A DNA stretch of 64,000 nucleotides from Motiliproteus sp041586735 (GCA_041586735.1 JBFGZQ010000002.1:62001-126000); one strand, 5' to 3'. Shown: positions 1 through 9,257, counted from the stretch's first letter. Translations and numbers: made by a program. Notes: generated by a model not told the origin, from the sequence alone.

Positions 1-553
1 CCTGATCATCGGCGGCCAATCCGGCCTCTTGCGCCAGCGCCCTATAGACACCCACATGCCCCAGATCCAGGGTTAACGGCTGAGCCAACTGCGCCAGCGT
101 CAACGACTCCAGCATCAGACTGATCACCTCAATATCGCTGGCAACCCCCGCATGCCCATAGAGCTCGGCACCGATCTGCATCGGCGAACGCCCGGTCAGC
201 ATATTCGCAGGGACCGTATGCAATACCGAGTTGGCATAGCAGAGTCGCGTCGGTCCCTGACGATTCAGACTATGGGCATCGATACGCGCCACCTGGGGCG
301 TAGTATCCGCTCGTAGCCCCATCATCCGACCGGTCAACTGATCTGTAACTTTAAAGGTATTTAACGCCAAGTCATTACCGGTGCCGGTTAACAAGGACTC
401 CAAATACTCGATCATCGGCGGCATCACCAGATCGTAGCCCCAGCTATCAAACAGGCTCAGTAATTTACGCCGTAGCGCCTCAATCTGGCGCGCCTCAGCG
501 GGCAGAATCTCTTTAACACCATCCGGCAACAACCAACGATCAGCAATAGACAT
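1..553 (-). CDS. hisZ: ATP phosphoribosyltransferase regulatory subunit HisZ (3' part outside window)
   Basis: The reading frame is open from an ATG at 551-553 to the window edge, giving about 184 residues of the N-terminal part. It begins MSIADRWLLPDGVKEILP and contains a class II aminoacyl-tRNA synthetase-like core, with FDSWGYDLVMPPMIEYLESL followed by LRADTTPQVARI, the motif 2 region of HisS/HisZ paralogues. HisZ lacks aminoacylation activity and forms a hetero-octamer with the short HisG to allow histidine feedback of the first step of histidine synthesis. Its position downstream of hflC and the DUF2065 gene is the usual Pseudomonas-type order, where purA follows. A HisS identity is less likely because of this context and the N-terminal sequence. 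Confidence 0.88.
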   Translation of the reverse strand, partial: MSIADRWLLPDGVKEILPAEARQIEALRRKLLSLFDSWGYDLVMPPMIEYLESLLTGTGNDLALNTFKVTDQLTGRMMGLRADTTPQVARIDAHSLNRQGPTRLCYANSVLHTVPANMLTGRSPMQIGAELYGHAGVASDIEVISLMLESLTLAQLAQPLTLDLGHVGVYRALAQEAGLAADDQ

Positions 554-643
554 GAAGTAACAGGCCCCTAGTCAGAGCAGTAACATTAACGATAACAGTG
601 ACGATAGCAGCCACGACCAACAGCCTACATCAGCACCTATAGA

Positions 644-835
644 CTAATGCACCAGATACAGCAGGCCGGTACCGATCAGCATACTCAGCAAGCCGATCAT
701 CCGCAGCCGCTGTTCATCGATAGTAGCCAGCTGCCGTACCAGGTTTCGCCAGCGCTGGGGATACAGAAAAGGGATAATGCCCTCTAGTATCAGCAGCAGA
801 CAGCAGGCGACAAGCAACTCGCGCCATAGCTCCAT
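644..835 (-). CDS. yjeT: DUF2065 family small inner-membrane protein (YjeT-like)
   Basis: A 63-residue protein with two predicted hydrophobic helices (about residues 7-24 and 44-61) separated by a short basic loop containing YPQRWRNL. This is the pattern of the DUF2065/YjeT family, which in many gammaproteobacteria sits between hflC and purA or hisZ, as here. The molecular function is not established. The gene is 150 bp after hflC and separated from it by a likely terminator, so it may have its own promoter; it probably continues into hisZ 90 bp further on. Confidence 0.8.
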   Translation of the reverse strand: MELWRELLVACCLLLILEGIIPFLYPQRWRNLVRQLATIDEQRLRMIGLLSMLIGTGLLYLVH

Positions 836-886
836 ACAGCCCCCTCAACAGGCAGCCGAACTTAAATTTCGAAGCCCCTGACACAC

Positions 887-910
887 AAAAACCGGGAAGC
901 GCCCCGGTTT
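887..910 (-). terminator. Intrinsic terminator after hflC
   Basis: On the minus strand AAACCGGG and CCCGGTTT pair around a six-base loop, and the stem runs into TTTTTG. It lies about 75 bases past the hflC stop and would end the hfq-hflX-hflK-hflC transcript before the DUF2065 gene. Confidence 0.7.
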
Positions 911-986
911 GCGAAATAATACACCAACGTACCGATAAACGCAGCCCTGAATCGCTACCAAGAAACAGGGCTACGCGGGTGTGGTG

Positions 987-1862
987 TTACTTTTTACCAT
1001 CGGCAGAATTGAGATACTTGAAGAAGTCACCGCGTGGGTCGAGTACCATCACATCGCCTTTATTACTAAAGCTCGACTTATAGGCGTCTAGACTACGGTA
1101 AAACGAGTAAAACTCCGAGTTTTTGTTGTACGCCTGGGCATAGGTGGACGCCGCAATCGCATCGCCATCACCACGAGCCAACTCAGCCTCACGGAACGCC
1201 TGAGCCAAGAGTACGGTTTTCTGCCGATCGGCATCGGCACGAATACCCTCAGCCAGCTCGTTACCCTTAGAGCGCAGCTCGCGAGCTTCACGCTCCCGCT
1301 CGGCGCGCATCCGGTCGTAAACCGACTGACTCACCTCGGTAGGCAGCTCAATCCGCTTCACCCGCACATCGACGACCTCAATACCCAGCTCATCTTCGGT
1401 GATATCGTTGAGCTCCTTGGTCAGATTGACCATCATCTCTTCACGATCCCCAGAGACCACCTCGGTCAGCGTACGGCGACCAAACTTATTCCGCAGCCGA
1501 GTATCCATCCGCGAAGACAGCAGATCGGCAGCACGGAACTCATCACCCGAGGTTGCGGTGTAATAGGTCTTAACGTCGGCAATCCGCCACTTGACGAAGG
1601 AGTCCACGATCAGGCGCTTTTTCTCCAGCGTCAGATAATCCTGCGGACGCGAATCCAGCGTCTGCACCCGAGCATCAAACTTGGTTACGGTGTTGACGAT
1701 CGGCATCTTTAGATGCAGACCTGGTTGTAGATTCGCCTCCACCACCTCACCAAAACGCAGCAACAGACCCCGTTCGGTCTCATTAATAATAAACAGCGAT
1801 TTAGACAAGCCGACTATAACCAGCAGCAAGCCTGCCAGCACTACAAAAGTACGTCCTCCCAT
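987..1862 (-). CDS. hflC: Protease modulator HflC
   Basis: A 291-residue SPFH/band 7 (prohibitin-like) protein with one N-terminal transmembrane helix (about residues 5-24) and the band 7 domain over about 25-190. An Arg/Glu/Ala-rich helical segment follows (YDRMRAEREREARELRSKG), typical of HflC. HflC forms with HflK a large inner-membrane, periplasm-facing complex that surrounds FtsH and modulates its proteolysis of membrane and regulatory substrates. The gene follows hflK by one base between stop and start, so the two are translationally linked. The length is normal for the family. Confidence 0.96.
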   Translation of the reverse strand: MGGRTFVVLAGLLLVIVGLSKSLFIINETERGLLLRFGEVVEANLQPGLHLKMPIVNTVTKFDARVQTLDSRPQDYLTLEKKRLIVDSFVKWRIADVKTYYTATSGDEFRAADLLSSRMDTRLRNKFGRRTLTEVVSGDREEMMVNLTKELNDITEDELGIEVVDVRVKRIELPTEVSQSVYDRMRAEREREARELRSKGNELAEGIRADADRQKTVLLAQAFREAELARGDGDAIAASTYAQAYNKNSEFYSFYRSLDAYKSSFSNKGDVMVLDPRGDFFKYLNSADGKK

Positions 1863-1863
1863 G

Positions 1864-3039
1864 TTAGCGCTCCTCCCTTACGGTGGATGTCTGACGACGA
1901 CGCAGACGGTTAATCACCTCATCGGCAACCTGTTCAACGTTACTACTATCCAGACTTCCCCCACCCAGGCCTGCGCCTGACTGGCTCCGATTCACCATCT
2001 GGTCCAACGGCAGATACATAATGTTGTTGCCACCCTCGACATCCATCAACACCTTGGTCGACTTGGCCATCACCGTGGTCACAGCATCCAGATACATCCG
2101 CTCCCGAGTGACCGCAGGGGCCTTATTAAACTCGATCAACAGCTTTTCAAAACGGCCCGCCTCACCCTGAGCCCTGGCTACGACCTCTTCACGATAGGCA
2201 TTGGCCTCTTCGAGCAAGCGCTGCGATTTACCACGCGCTTCAGGGACGATGCCGTTAGCATAAGATTCAGCCTCGTTTTTAACCCGCTGCTCATCCTCAC
2301 GCGCCTTGATCACATCATCAAACGCCGACTGCACCTGGGTAGGAGCCCGGGTACTCTCAACGTTGACCTTGGAGATCCGCAATCCGGTACCGTAGGCATC
2401 CATATAGCTTTGCAGCCGTTCCTGGACATCGCTGCCGAGCAATTCACGGCCCTCAGTCAGGATGTAATGCATCTCCGAGGTACCCACCACATGCCGCAGA
2501 GCACTTTCGGTGGCATGCGCCAGACTGATCTCTGGATCTCGCACCTTCAGCACGAACAACTTCGGATCGGTGACCCGGTACTGAACCTTCAGCCCGACCT
2601 CAACGATGTTCTCATCTTCGGTCAGCATCAGCGCCCGATGATCTTTAGAACGCACCTGGGTCACATTGACCGAAAAGCGCTGATCAATAAGCGGCGGGTT
2701 CCAGCGCAGGCCTGGCAATACCGTATCCTGATATTTCCCCAGTCGCAGCACCACGACGCGCTCCTGTTCGTTAACGGTGTAAAAGCCCATCGCCGCCCAC
2801 ACCACCAGCAGACCAAACGCCAGCAGTAACACTCCGCCAACACCCAACGAGCCACCCTTGCCTGAACTAGAGCCGCCGCTGCTACCGCTACCGCCACCAA
2901 AGATGCCATTAAGCTTTTCCTGAAGCTTGCGCAGCGCCTCATCCAGATCTGGCGGCCCATCATTACGCCTGCCTCCACGATCACCATTACCCCAGGGGTC
3001 TTGATTCTTTCCGCTGCCACCCGGCTCATTCCAAGCCAT
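1864..3039 (-). CDS. hflK: FtsH protease activity modulator HflK
   Basis: A 391-residue protein if started at the ATG at 3037-3039 (MAWNEPGG...), which has GGAG six bases upstream. The same frame stays open to 3186, but that extension has no family resemblance and runs towards the end of hflX. It has a Gly/Ser-rich N-terminal cytoplasmic stretch, a single transmembrane helix (VLLLAFGLLVVWAAMGF), a band 7 domain, and a long charged helical region with EARGKSQRLLEEANAYREEV. It is the partner of HflC in the FtsH-regulating complex and lies about 100 bp downstream of hflX in the conserved hfq-hflX-hflK-hflC order. Confidence 0.95.
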   Translation of the reverse strand: MAWNEPGGSGKNQDPWGNGDRGGRRNDGPPDLDEALRKLQEKLNGIFGGGSGSSGGSSSGKGGSLGVGGVLLLAFGLLVVWAAMGFYTVNEQERVVVLRLGKYQDTVLPGLRWNPPLIDQRFSVNVTQVRSKDHRALMLTEDENIVEVGLKVQYRVTDPKLFVLKVRDPEISLAHATESALRHVVGTSEMHYILTEGRELLGSDVQERLQSYMDAYGTGLRISKVNVESTRAPTQVQSAFDDVIKAREDEQRVKNEAESYANGIVPEARGKSQRLLEEANAYREEVVARAQGEAGRFEKLLIEFNKAPAVTRERMYLDAVTTVMAKSTKVLMDVEGGNNIMYLPLDQMVNRSQSGAGLGGGSLDSSNVEQVADEVINRLRRRQTSTVREER

Positions 3040-3139
3040 AAGCGTCTCCATATTATCTAAGTATTTGTTTATGCCTGCGCATTGTAAGTAGCGCCCTAGC
3101 CCCTTGCAAGGCACTCCGGCCAGCCAAGGAGGGTATAGA

Positions 3140-4447
3140 TCACCAGCAATGCTCTGCCGGTGGTGGTAAAAAACGGTCCGAATCAATCCCGACCCGAGTC
3201 AAAATCTGCAGCAGATCACGTTTTTGCAGCCGTACTTCAAGCACCAGCCCGCCCTGGTCATCAACCTGCTCCAACAACACCGCACCCTGCGCATACAGCT
3301 GGGCACGGAACGCGCCCTCGTCCGGGGTCAAATGCAGCTTCTGATGGACCACCTCATCACCCAGAAGTTCGGCCATCGCCTGAAACAATAATTCCACCCC
3401 CGCACCCGATACCGCCGACAGCCATACCCGCTGCGGTCGCCCTGCAGCATCACGATCGATACGCGGTCGTGCCTCGCTCAGCAGATCGATTTTATTGTAG
3501 ACCTCTAACACCGGAATACTAGCCGCACCGATCTCACCGAGCACCAGTTCAACCTGGGCGATATTTTCGTCGCGCTCAGGGCTGGCCGCATCGATCAGAT
3601 GTAACAGCAGGGTCGACTCTACAGTCTCCTGCAGCGTGGCGCGAAACGCCTCCACCAGCTTATGTGGTAGATGGCGAATAAAGCCCACCGTATCGGCCAA
3701 CACCACCGAACCGATATCCTCGACCTCCACGCGTCTAAGCGTCGGATCCAGGGTGGCGAACAGCTGATCGGCGGCAAACACCCGTGACTCGGTCATGCGA
3801 TTGAACAGCGTTGATTTTCCGGCATTGGTGTAGCCAACTAGAGAGACAGTGGAGATCGCGGCCCGCTGACGCTGGCGCCGCCCCTGATCCCGCTGCTTAC
3901 GCACCTTGTCCAGCCGCCCCAGGATCGATTTAATGCGCACCCGCAACAAGCGTCGGTCGGTTTCCAGCTGGGTCTCACCCGGACCACGCAAGCCGATCCC
4001 CCCCTTCTGGCGCTCTAAGTGGGTCCAGCCACGCACCAACCGGGTCGACATATGCTCCAACTGCGCCAGCTCGACCTGCAATTTACCCTCGTAGGTCCGG
4101 GCACGCTGGGCAAAAATATCTAGAATTAGCCCGGTGCGATCAAGCACCCGACATTCGAAGAGACGCTCGAGGTTGCGCTCCTGACTCGGAGACAAAGAGT
4201 GATTGAACAGCACCAGCTTGGCATCGTGCTGACGAGCAATGTCGGCAATCTCCTGCGCCTTACCTTCGCCAACAAAGAAGCGTGAGCTAATGCGCTTGCG
4301 CGACCCGGTCACCAACGCAACCGGATCTGCACCCGCAGACAGAGCCAGCTCTTCGAACTCCTTGGGGTCTTCCCGCTGTGAGTCGTCGGCCAGATCTAGA
4401 TGGACCAGGATGGCAACTTCGCCGGAATCAGGCCGTTCGAAAAACAA
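3140..4447 (-). CDS. hflX: Ribosome-rescue GTPase HflX
   Basis: A 435-residue OBG-HflX GTPase. The N-terminal domain contains FNHSLSPSQERNLE and the glycine-rich segment RGPGETQLETDRR that characterises HflX. The G domain has G1 GYTNAGKST, G3 DTVGF and G4 NKID. HflX binds the 50S E-site region and splits stalled or vacant 70S ribosomes, notably after heat stress. It sits immediately after hfq (35 bp) in the usual operon. Length and motifs are complete. Confidence 0.96.
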   Translation of the reverse strand: MFFERPDSGEVAILVHLDLADDSQREDPKEFEELALSAGADPVALVTGSRKRISSRFFVGEGKAQEIADIARQHDAKLVLFNHSLSPSQERNLERLFECRVLDRTGLILDIFAQRARTYEGKLQVELAQLEHMSTRLVRGWTHLERQKGGIGLRGPGETQLETDRRLLRVRIKSILGRLDKVRKQRDQGRRQRQRAAISTVSLVGYTNAGKSTLFNRMTESRVFAADQLFATLDPTLRRVEVEDIGSVVLADTVGFIRHLPHKLVEAFRATLQETVESTLLLHLIDAASPERDENIAQVELVLGEIGAASIPVLEVYNKIDLLSEARPRIDRDAAGRPQRVWLSAVSGAGVELLFQAMAELLGDEVVHQKLHLTPDEGAFRAQLYAQGAVLLEQVDDQGGLVLEVRLQKRDLLQILTRVGIDSDRFLPPPAEHCW

Positions 4448-4482
4448 GAGCGTTCCTTACTAAACAGAGCACTAAAATAGAT

Positions 4483-4725
4483 TTACAGCTCGTCACCTTC
4501 AAACACCTGAACGGGTGTCTTGACTGGACGAGAGGGCACCACTGTAGAGATAGCGTGCTTGTAGACCATCTGACTGACGGTGTTTTTCAGCAGAATCACG
4601 AACTGGTCGAAAGATTCGATCTGACCTTGCAACTTAATACCATTAACCAGAAAGATCGATACCGGAACTCGTTCCTTACGCAACAGGTTAAGATAAGGGT
4701 CTTGTAGCGTTTGCCCTTTTGACAT
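4483..4725 (-). CDS. hfq: RNA chaperone Hfq
   Basis: An 80-residue Sm-like protein. It has the Sm1 motif region (VSIFLVNGIKLQGQIESFDQF) and Sm2 (YKHAISTVVPSR) of gammaproteobacterial Hfq, followed by a short C-terminal tail like that of Pseudomonas and shorter than the E. coli tail. Hfq hexamers bind small RNAs and mRNA A-rich and U-rich elements to control translation and decay. It lies downstream of miaA with a 131-bp gap that probably carries an additional hfq promoter, as in relatives. Confidence 0.97.
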   Translation of the reverse strand: MSKGQTLQDPYLNLLRKERVPVSIFLVNGIKLQGQIESFDQFVILLKNTVSQMVYKHAISTVVPSRPVKTPVQVFEGDEL

Positions 4726-4856
4726 TTAAAACTCCTAAAACTCTTGTTTGTACGGTTATTTACAGCGAATAGAGATCATTTACAGAGTCGTGCGTTGTTT
4801 TAAATTTCAAACAAACTCAGATCAACTCAACGTGCGCTATCGGCATGGCGAACCAC

Positions 4857-5810
4857 CTATATAAGGTAGTCATCGACTAATTTCAAGGTATTGCTGATTA
4901 TATTGGTATCGCAGGCATCGATTCGCTGCGCACCCTCCCAGCCTCGAAGCCAGGTCATCTGCCGCTTAGCCAGCTGCCGGGTGGCGATAATACCACGCTC
5001 AACCATGCGATTAAAACTGCTTTCACCGTCCAGATAGGCCCACATCTGCCGGTAGCCCACACAACGAATAGCGGGTAACGAGGGATGCAGATCACCGCGT
5101 TGGTAGAGAACGCGAACCTCCTCTTCAAAGCCCGACTCCAGCATCCTATGAAAACGCTGTTCGATGCGACGATGCAACAGCGACCGATCCGCCACCTCCA
5201 TATTCAGCTGCAACATATTAAACGGCAGCGCGGCGGCCTGTTGCTGTTGCCACAGCTCGGTCAGGGTCTTTCCTGTCAGCTCATAAACCTCTAGAGCGCG
5301 CTGTAAACGCTGTGGATCATTAGGATGGATACGTTGCGCAGACACCGGATCAAGCTGTTGCAGACGCCGATGCAAGGCCTCCCAGCCCTCAGCCTCCGCC
5401 TGTTCGAGCAGACGCTGACGTACCTGCGGGTCGGCCTTGGGCAAACCGGCCAACCCCTCTAACAGCGCCTTAAAATACAGCATCGTGCCGCCCACCAGCA
5501 GCGGAATCCGACCACGCTGGTGAATCGAGGCTATCTCAGCCAGCGCATCTGCACGAAATTCGGCCGCAGAATAACTCTCGGCGGGGTCACGAATATCGAT
5601 CAACCGGTGCGGTGCCCGTGCCAGCAGCTCGGCATCGGGCTTGGCAGTACCTATATCCATACCCCGGTAGATCAACGCCGAATCGACACTGATAAGATCG
5701 CAGGGCAACTGCTCGGCAAGCGCCACCGCCAGATCGGTCTTGCCGGTGGCGGTCGCCCCCATCAGACAGATCACTGGCAACCGGCCCGCAGATTTAGTGT
5801 GACTGGCCAT
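4857..5810 (-). CDS. miaA: tRNA dimethylallyltransferase MiaA
   Basis: A 317-residue enzyme that transfers the dimethylallyl group to N6 of A37 in tRNAs reading UNN codons. The P-loop is GATATGKTDLA near residue 18, followed by DSALIYRGMDIGTAKP, the substrate-binding signature. QRLQRALEVYELTGKTLTEL and the CVGYRQMWAYLDGE segment are also typical. Its start codon overlaps the mutL stop (TAATG), indicating translational coupling. Length and context (mutL-miaA-hfq) are standard. Confidence 0.97.
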   Translation of the reverse strand: MASHTKSAGRLPVICLMGATATGKTDLAVALAEQLPCDLISVDSALIYRGMDIGTAKPDAELLARAPHRLIDIRDPAESYSAAEFRADALAEIASIHQRGRIPLLVGGTMLYFKALLEGLAGLPKADPQVRQRLLEQAEAEGWEALHRRLQQLDPVSAQRIHPNDPQRLQRALEVYELTGKTLTELWQQQQAAALPFNMLQLNMEVADRSLLHRRIEQRFHRMLESGFEEEVRVLYQRGDLHPSLPAIRCVGYRQMWAYLDGESSFNRMVERGIIATRQLAKRQMTWLRGWEGAQRIDACDTNIISNTLKLVDDYLI

Positions 5811-7786
5811 TATTGGCCCCTCAAAAACAGTTTATCCAAGGCACTCATATCCAGCTGCGTCCAGGTCGGCCGACCATGATTACACTGACCGCTGCGCTCG
5901 GTGCGCTCCATATCGCGCAGCAAGGCATTCATCTCCGGCAGCGTTAACTGCCGATTAGCCCTTACCGAGCCGTGACAAGCCATCGTCGCCAGAATATGGT
6001 CATGCTCGGCGGTAATCCGGTCGCTATCACCCAACACCCGCAGGTCGGCCAGCACATCGCGCAGCAACTGCTCGACACTACCCTGCTTGAGCAATGCCGG
6101 TAGCTGCCGAATCACCAGCGACTCCTCGCTCATCCGTTCCAGCTCAAACCCCAAGCGCTGAAACAGTGCGGCAAACTCTTCGGCACAATCGGCTTCGTGG
6201 GCGCTCACCGCCACAGCCTGAGGCACCAGCAGTGGCTGCGAGGTGACGCCCTGCTCGGCATAAGCCTGCTTCAGACGCTCGTACACCACCCGCTCGTGAG
6301 CCGCATGCATATCCACCACCACCAGACCCTGGGTGTTTTGCGCCAAAATATAAACCCCGTGCAGCTGCGCCAGAGCATAGCCGAGTGGAGGCGCCTGAGT
6401 GTCCGCCGTTTCGGCAGCCAGATCGGCAACTAGACCCGCGGCCAGCATCTGGCCCTTATCACCCGCCTCTAGCCTCATCGCAGCGGCATCCGAGTCATAG
6501 CGACCGACCGATGGATGCAACGCCGCGTAAGCCGCCAGCTGTTCCTGCACCTCCCCTCGCTGCACCTCTCTTCGCTGCACAGCCCCTCGCCGAGGTGCCT
6601 GCTGTTGACCCGCAAACGACAGCGCCATCGATTGCTGATTCTGCAGCTGCGGCAGCTGAACCGACTCCGACTCCGACTCCGACTCCGACTCCGATGGTGA
6701 TGGCGACTCCGATGGCGACGCTAACAACTCGCCAGTAGACTCACAGACAGTAGCCACCTCAGCCGTACTGAGCTGATCCCCGGGACTGACCTTAGCCAGC
6801 CCCCGGTGCAGGGTTCGAAACAGAAAATCATGTACCAGCCGGCCATCACGAAAACGTACCTCGTGCTTGGTTGGATGGACGTTGACATCGACATCAGCAG
6901 GATTAAGCGTCAGAAACAGCACAAAGGTCGAGTGCCGTCCGCTGTAGAGCACATCGCGATAGGCTTGCCGAATCGCATGCGCCACCAGCTTGTCGCGAAT
7001 GGCACGACCGTTAACAAAAAAGTACTGCAGATCGGCCTGCGAGCGCGAAAACGTCGGCAGCCCCACCCAGCCCCACAGCCGCAATCCGGCCGCTTCAACA
7101 TCCAGAGCCAGGGCATTTTCCATAAATGCGGGGCCACACAGGGAGGCTACTCGCCGCTCCAGCTCTGCCGTTGTGGTGGCCGGACGCAACTGATGCATCA
7201 CCCGACCGTTATGGCGCAACGTTAGCGCCACATCAAAACGGCTCAATGCCAGGCGCTTCACTACCTCTTCAAGATGACCGTACTCGGTCTTTTCGGTGCG
7301 CATAAATTTACGCCGCGCCGGGGTATTAAAAAACAGATCACGGACCTCAATAGTGGTCCCTTGCGGATGCGCCGCCGGCGTTACCACCGAGTGCATCTCA
7401 CGCCCCTCAGCCGCGACCTGCCAAGCCTGATCCGTCCCCTGCGCCTGCGAGGTCAGGGTTAAACGCGAGACAGAGCTGATACTCGCCAGCGCCTCACCCC
7501 GAAACCCCAGGGTCTTGACCGCCTCCAGATCATCCAGATTATGGATCTTACTGGTGGCATGCCGGCTCAATGCCAGCTCCAGATCCTCTTTTACCACCCC
7601 CTGGCCATTGTCGCGCAAGCGGATCAGCTTGATACCACCCTGCTCGATATCAATATCGATGCGATCGGCACCGGCATCGAGGCTATTTTCCAGTAACTCT
7701 TTAACCACCGAGGCCGGGCGCTCGACAACTTCGCCGGCGGCGATCTGGTTAGCAAGACGGGGGGTGAGCAGGGCAATACGATTCAT
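5810..7786 (-). CDS. mutL: DNA mismatch repair protein MutL
   Basis: A 658-residue protein if started at the ATG at 7784-7786 (MNRIALLTPRLANQIAAGEV); the frame extends to 7864, but the family begins at this Met. The N-terminal GHKL ATPase has ELLENSLDAGAD, DNGQGV and GFRGEALASISSV. The C-terminal dimerisation domain keeps DMHAAHERVVYE, which fits the metal-binding D[MQ]HA(x)2E(x)4E endonuclease motif, plus ACHGSVRAN and CNHGRPT, so a nicking MutL as in Pseudomonas is expected. The linker carries a Ser/Glu tract encoded by a hexanucleotide repeat. It ends overlapping the miaA start. Confidence 0.97.
   Translation of the reverse strand: MNRIALLTPRLANQIAAGEVVERPASVVKELLENSLDAGADRIDIDIEQGGIKLIRLRDNGQGVVKEDLELALSRHATSKIHNLDDLEAVKTLGFRGEALASISSVSRLTLTSQAQGTDQAWQVAAEGREMHSVVTPAAHPQGTTIEVRDLFFNTPARRKFMRTEKTEYGHLEEVVKRLALSRFDVALTLRHNGRVMHQLRPATTTAELERRVASLCGPAFMENALALDVEAAGLRLWGWVGLPTFSRSQADLQYFFVNGRAIRDKLVAHAIRQAYRDVLYSGRHSTFVLFLTLNPADVDVNVHPTKHEVRFRDGRLVHDFLFRTLHRGLAKVSPGDQLSTAEVATVCESTGELLASPSESPSPSESESESESESVQLPQLQNQQSMALSFAGQQQAPRRGAVQRREVQRGEVQEQLAAYAALHPSVGRYDSDAAAMRLEAGDKGQMLAAGLVADLAAETADTQAPPLGYALAQLHGVYILAQNTQGLVVVDMHAAHERVVYERLKQAYAEQGVTSQPLLVPQAVAVSAHEADCAEEFAALFQRLGFELERMSEESLVIRQLPALLKQGSVEQLLRDVLADLRVLGDSDRITAEHDHILATMACHGSVRANRQLTLPEMNALLRDMERTERSGQCNHGRPTWTQLDMSALDKLFLRGQ
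6661..6694. repeat. Hexanucleotide microsatellite inside mutL
   Basis: Five perfect CCGACT units plus a partial sixth, encoding alternating Ser-Glu on the minus strand in the linker between the ATPase and dimerisation domains of MutL (about residue 365-375). Degenerate copies extend to about 6720. Unit-length changes would stay in frame. Confidence 0.9.
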
Positions 7787-7832
7787 CAGCGACTCTAAAG
7801 TTGTACTGCAGTAACAGCAGAAAAAAGCGGGC

Positions 7833-9170
7833 TCAGGATGCGGGAATCTGCAGCAACTGTCCAACCCGAATCAGATCGGAGGACAGACCGTTCAACTCAC
7901 GCAAGCGCTGCACTGCGACCTTATTACGGTTAGCGATCACCGACAGGGTATCGCCCCTGGCGACACGGTATGCCTGGGTCGCAGCAGCGCCACCATTTAG
8001 CCGACTGGCCAGATAGGTCGAGGGCGGGGGCTTGCGGCTGAAGTGGGTTTTAATGCCGTTAAAGATAGCGCGCGCCAACTTGCGCTGGTGACTGGAACTC
8101 TGCAGCAGCCGAGCCTCCTCAGGGTTGGAGATAAATCCGGTCTCAATCAGAATAGAGGGGATATCGGGCGATTTAAGCACCATAAAACCGGCATCCTGAA
8201 CGCTGCTTTTATGCATATGCGCCACCCCACTCATCTGCTCCTGGATGTAACCGCCCGCCTCGCGAGAGTGGCTGATACTGGAGTTCATCGACATATCCAG
8301 CAGCACGCCCTCGAGCAGATCGTTACCACTGTCTCGGTTTAAGGTGCCCACTCCGCCGATCAGATCCGCGCTGTTCTCACGCCCGGCCAACCAGCGCCCC
8401 ATCTCATTACTGGCGCCTCCCAGCGACAGCGTCCACACCGAGGCACCGCGTGCCCGAGCATTACTAAAGGCATCTGCATGAATCGATACGAACAGGTCCG
8501 CGACGGCTTTACGAGCCTTACGGGTGCGCTCGCGCAGACCGACATAATAGTCATCATCCCGGATCAGCACGGGCCTGAACCCGGGTTCCCGCTCGAGCAA
8601 CCGCGCCAACTCCTTAGCGATCGCCAACACCACCACCTTCTCTTGCACCTGCCCGGGACCTATAGCACCCGGATCATCACCGCCGTGGCCGGCATCGATC
8701 GCGATGATAATATCCCGGTTGGCCGGCAGCGGCTGTTCGGCGCTGGCCAGGGGCTTCTCAGGGGCGGCGGCGCTGTCATTGACCAGATCGACGACCAGAC
8801 GGTGGCCATATTTATCATTGGGCGGTAGATCAAAACTGCGCGGCTGGGTTTTACGCTGCAGATCCAGCACGATCCTTACGCCGCCACCGCGCTTAGCACT
8901 GCGAATGCTCTTGATCGGTGTTTTCGCCAGCGCCAGGTTTGCCACCACCGCCTGCATCTGACTGTCGCTGATATCGATGACAATCCGCTCCGGATTAGAC
9001 AGGGCAAACAGCGCATGACTCACCGAACCAGACAGGTCAAACACCAGCCGAGTATGATCCGGCGCCGGCCAGATCCGTACCTGCTCGATGCTGGCACCCC
9101 AGCTCAGCGTGGTCATCGCCAGCAGCATCAGCACCGCCTGCAAGACTCGGTATACGCTCCTACTCAACAC
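7833..9170 (-). CDS. amiB: N-acetylmuramoyl-L-alanine amidase, AmiB type
   Basis: A 445-residue periplasmic amidase that cleaves the stem peptide from N-acetylmuramic acid during daughter-cell separation. It starts at GTG (9168-9170). It has a signal peptide (about 1-25, cleavage near SWGA-S), an AMIN domain (about 26-125), and an Amidase_3 catalytic domain with IDAGHGGDDPGAIG, VSIHADAF and ILIETGFISNPEE supplying the zinc ligands and catalytic Glu. A C-terminal LysM domain (YRVARGDTLSVIANRN) follows. The tsaE-amiB-mutL order is conserved in gammaproteobacteria. The amidase probably needs activation by an EnvC-like factor, which is not in the window. Confidence 0.95.
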   Translation of the reverse strand: MLSRSVYRVLQAVLMLLAMTTLSWGASIEQVRIWPAPDHTRLVFDLSGSVSHALFALSNPERIVIDISDSQMQAVVANLALAKTPIKSIRSAKRGGGVRIVLDLQRKTQPRSFDLPPNDKYGHRLVVDLVNDSAAAPEKPLASAEQPLPANRDIIIAIDAGHGGDDPGAIGPGQVQEKVVVLAIAKELARLLEREPGFRPVLIRDDDYYVGLRERTRKARKAVADLFVSIHADAFSNARARGASVWTLSLGGASNEMGRWLAGRENSADLIGGVGTLNRDSGNDLLEGVLLDMSMNSSISHSREAGGYIQEQMSGVAHMHKSSVQDAGFMVLKSPDIPSILIETGFISNPEEARLLQSSSHQRKLARAIFNGIKTHFSRKPPPSTYLASRLNGGAAATQAYRVARGDTLSVIANRNKVAVQRLRELNGLSSDLIRVGQLLQIPAS

Positions 9171-9256
9171 CTACTCAACACCTATCCATACCTGTTCAAC
9201 CTACTCACACCTACTCACACCTACTCACCATACCTGTTCAACCTACTCAACAGCTG
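9166..9256. repeat. Degenerate tandem repeat between tsaE and amiB
   Basis: About 90 bp made of variants of CACCTACTCA and CAACCTACTCAA, including three consecutive CACCTACTCA-like units near 9205-9235 and a TACCTGTTCAACCTACTCA segment that occurs twice. It fills the gap between the tsaE stop and the amiB GTG start and overlaps the first amiB codons. It replaces any obvious Shine-Dalgarno spacing region. Confidence 0.75.
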
Positions 9257-9257
9257 C

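Noticed and set aside
3160..3522. 120-codon plus-strand frame opposite hflX
   Set aside because: It is antisense to a complete, conserved hflX.
6385..6738. Proline/threonine-rich plus-strand frame opposite mutL
   Set aside because: It is a shadow of the mutL linker repeat. The Pro-Thr runs come from the same hexamers read on the other strand.
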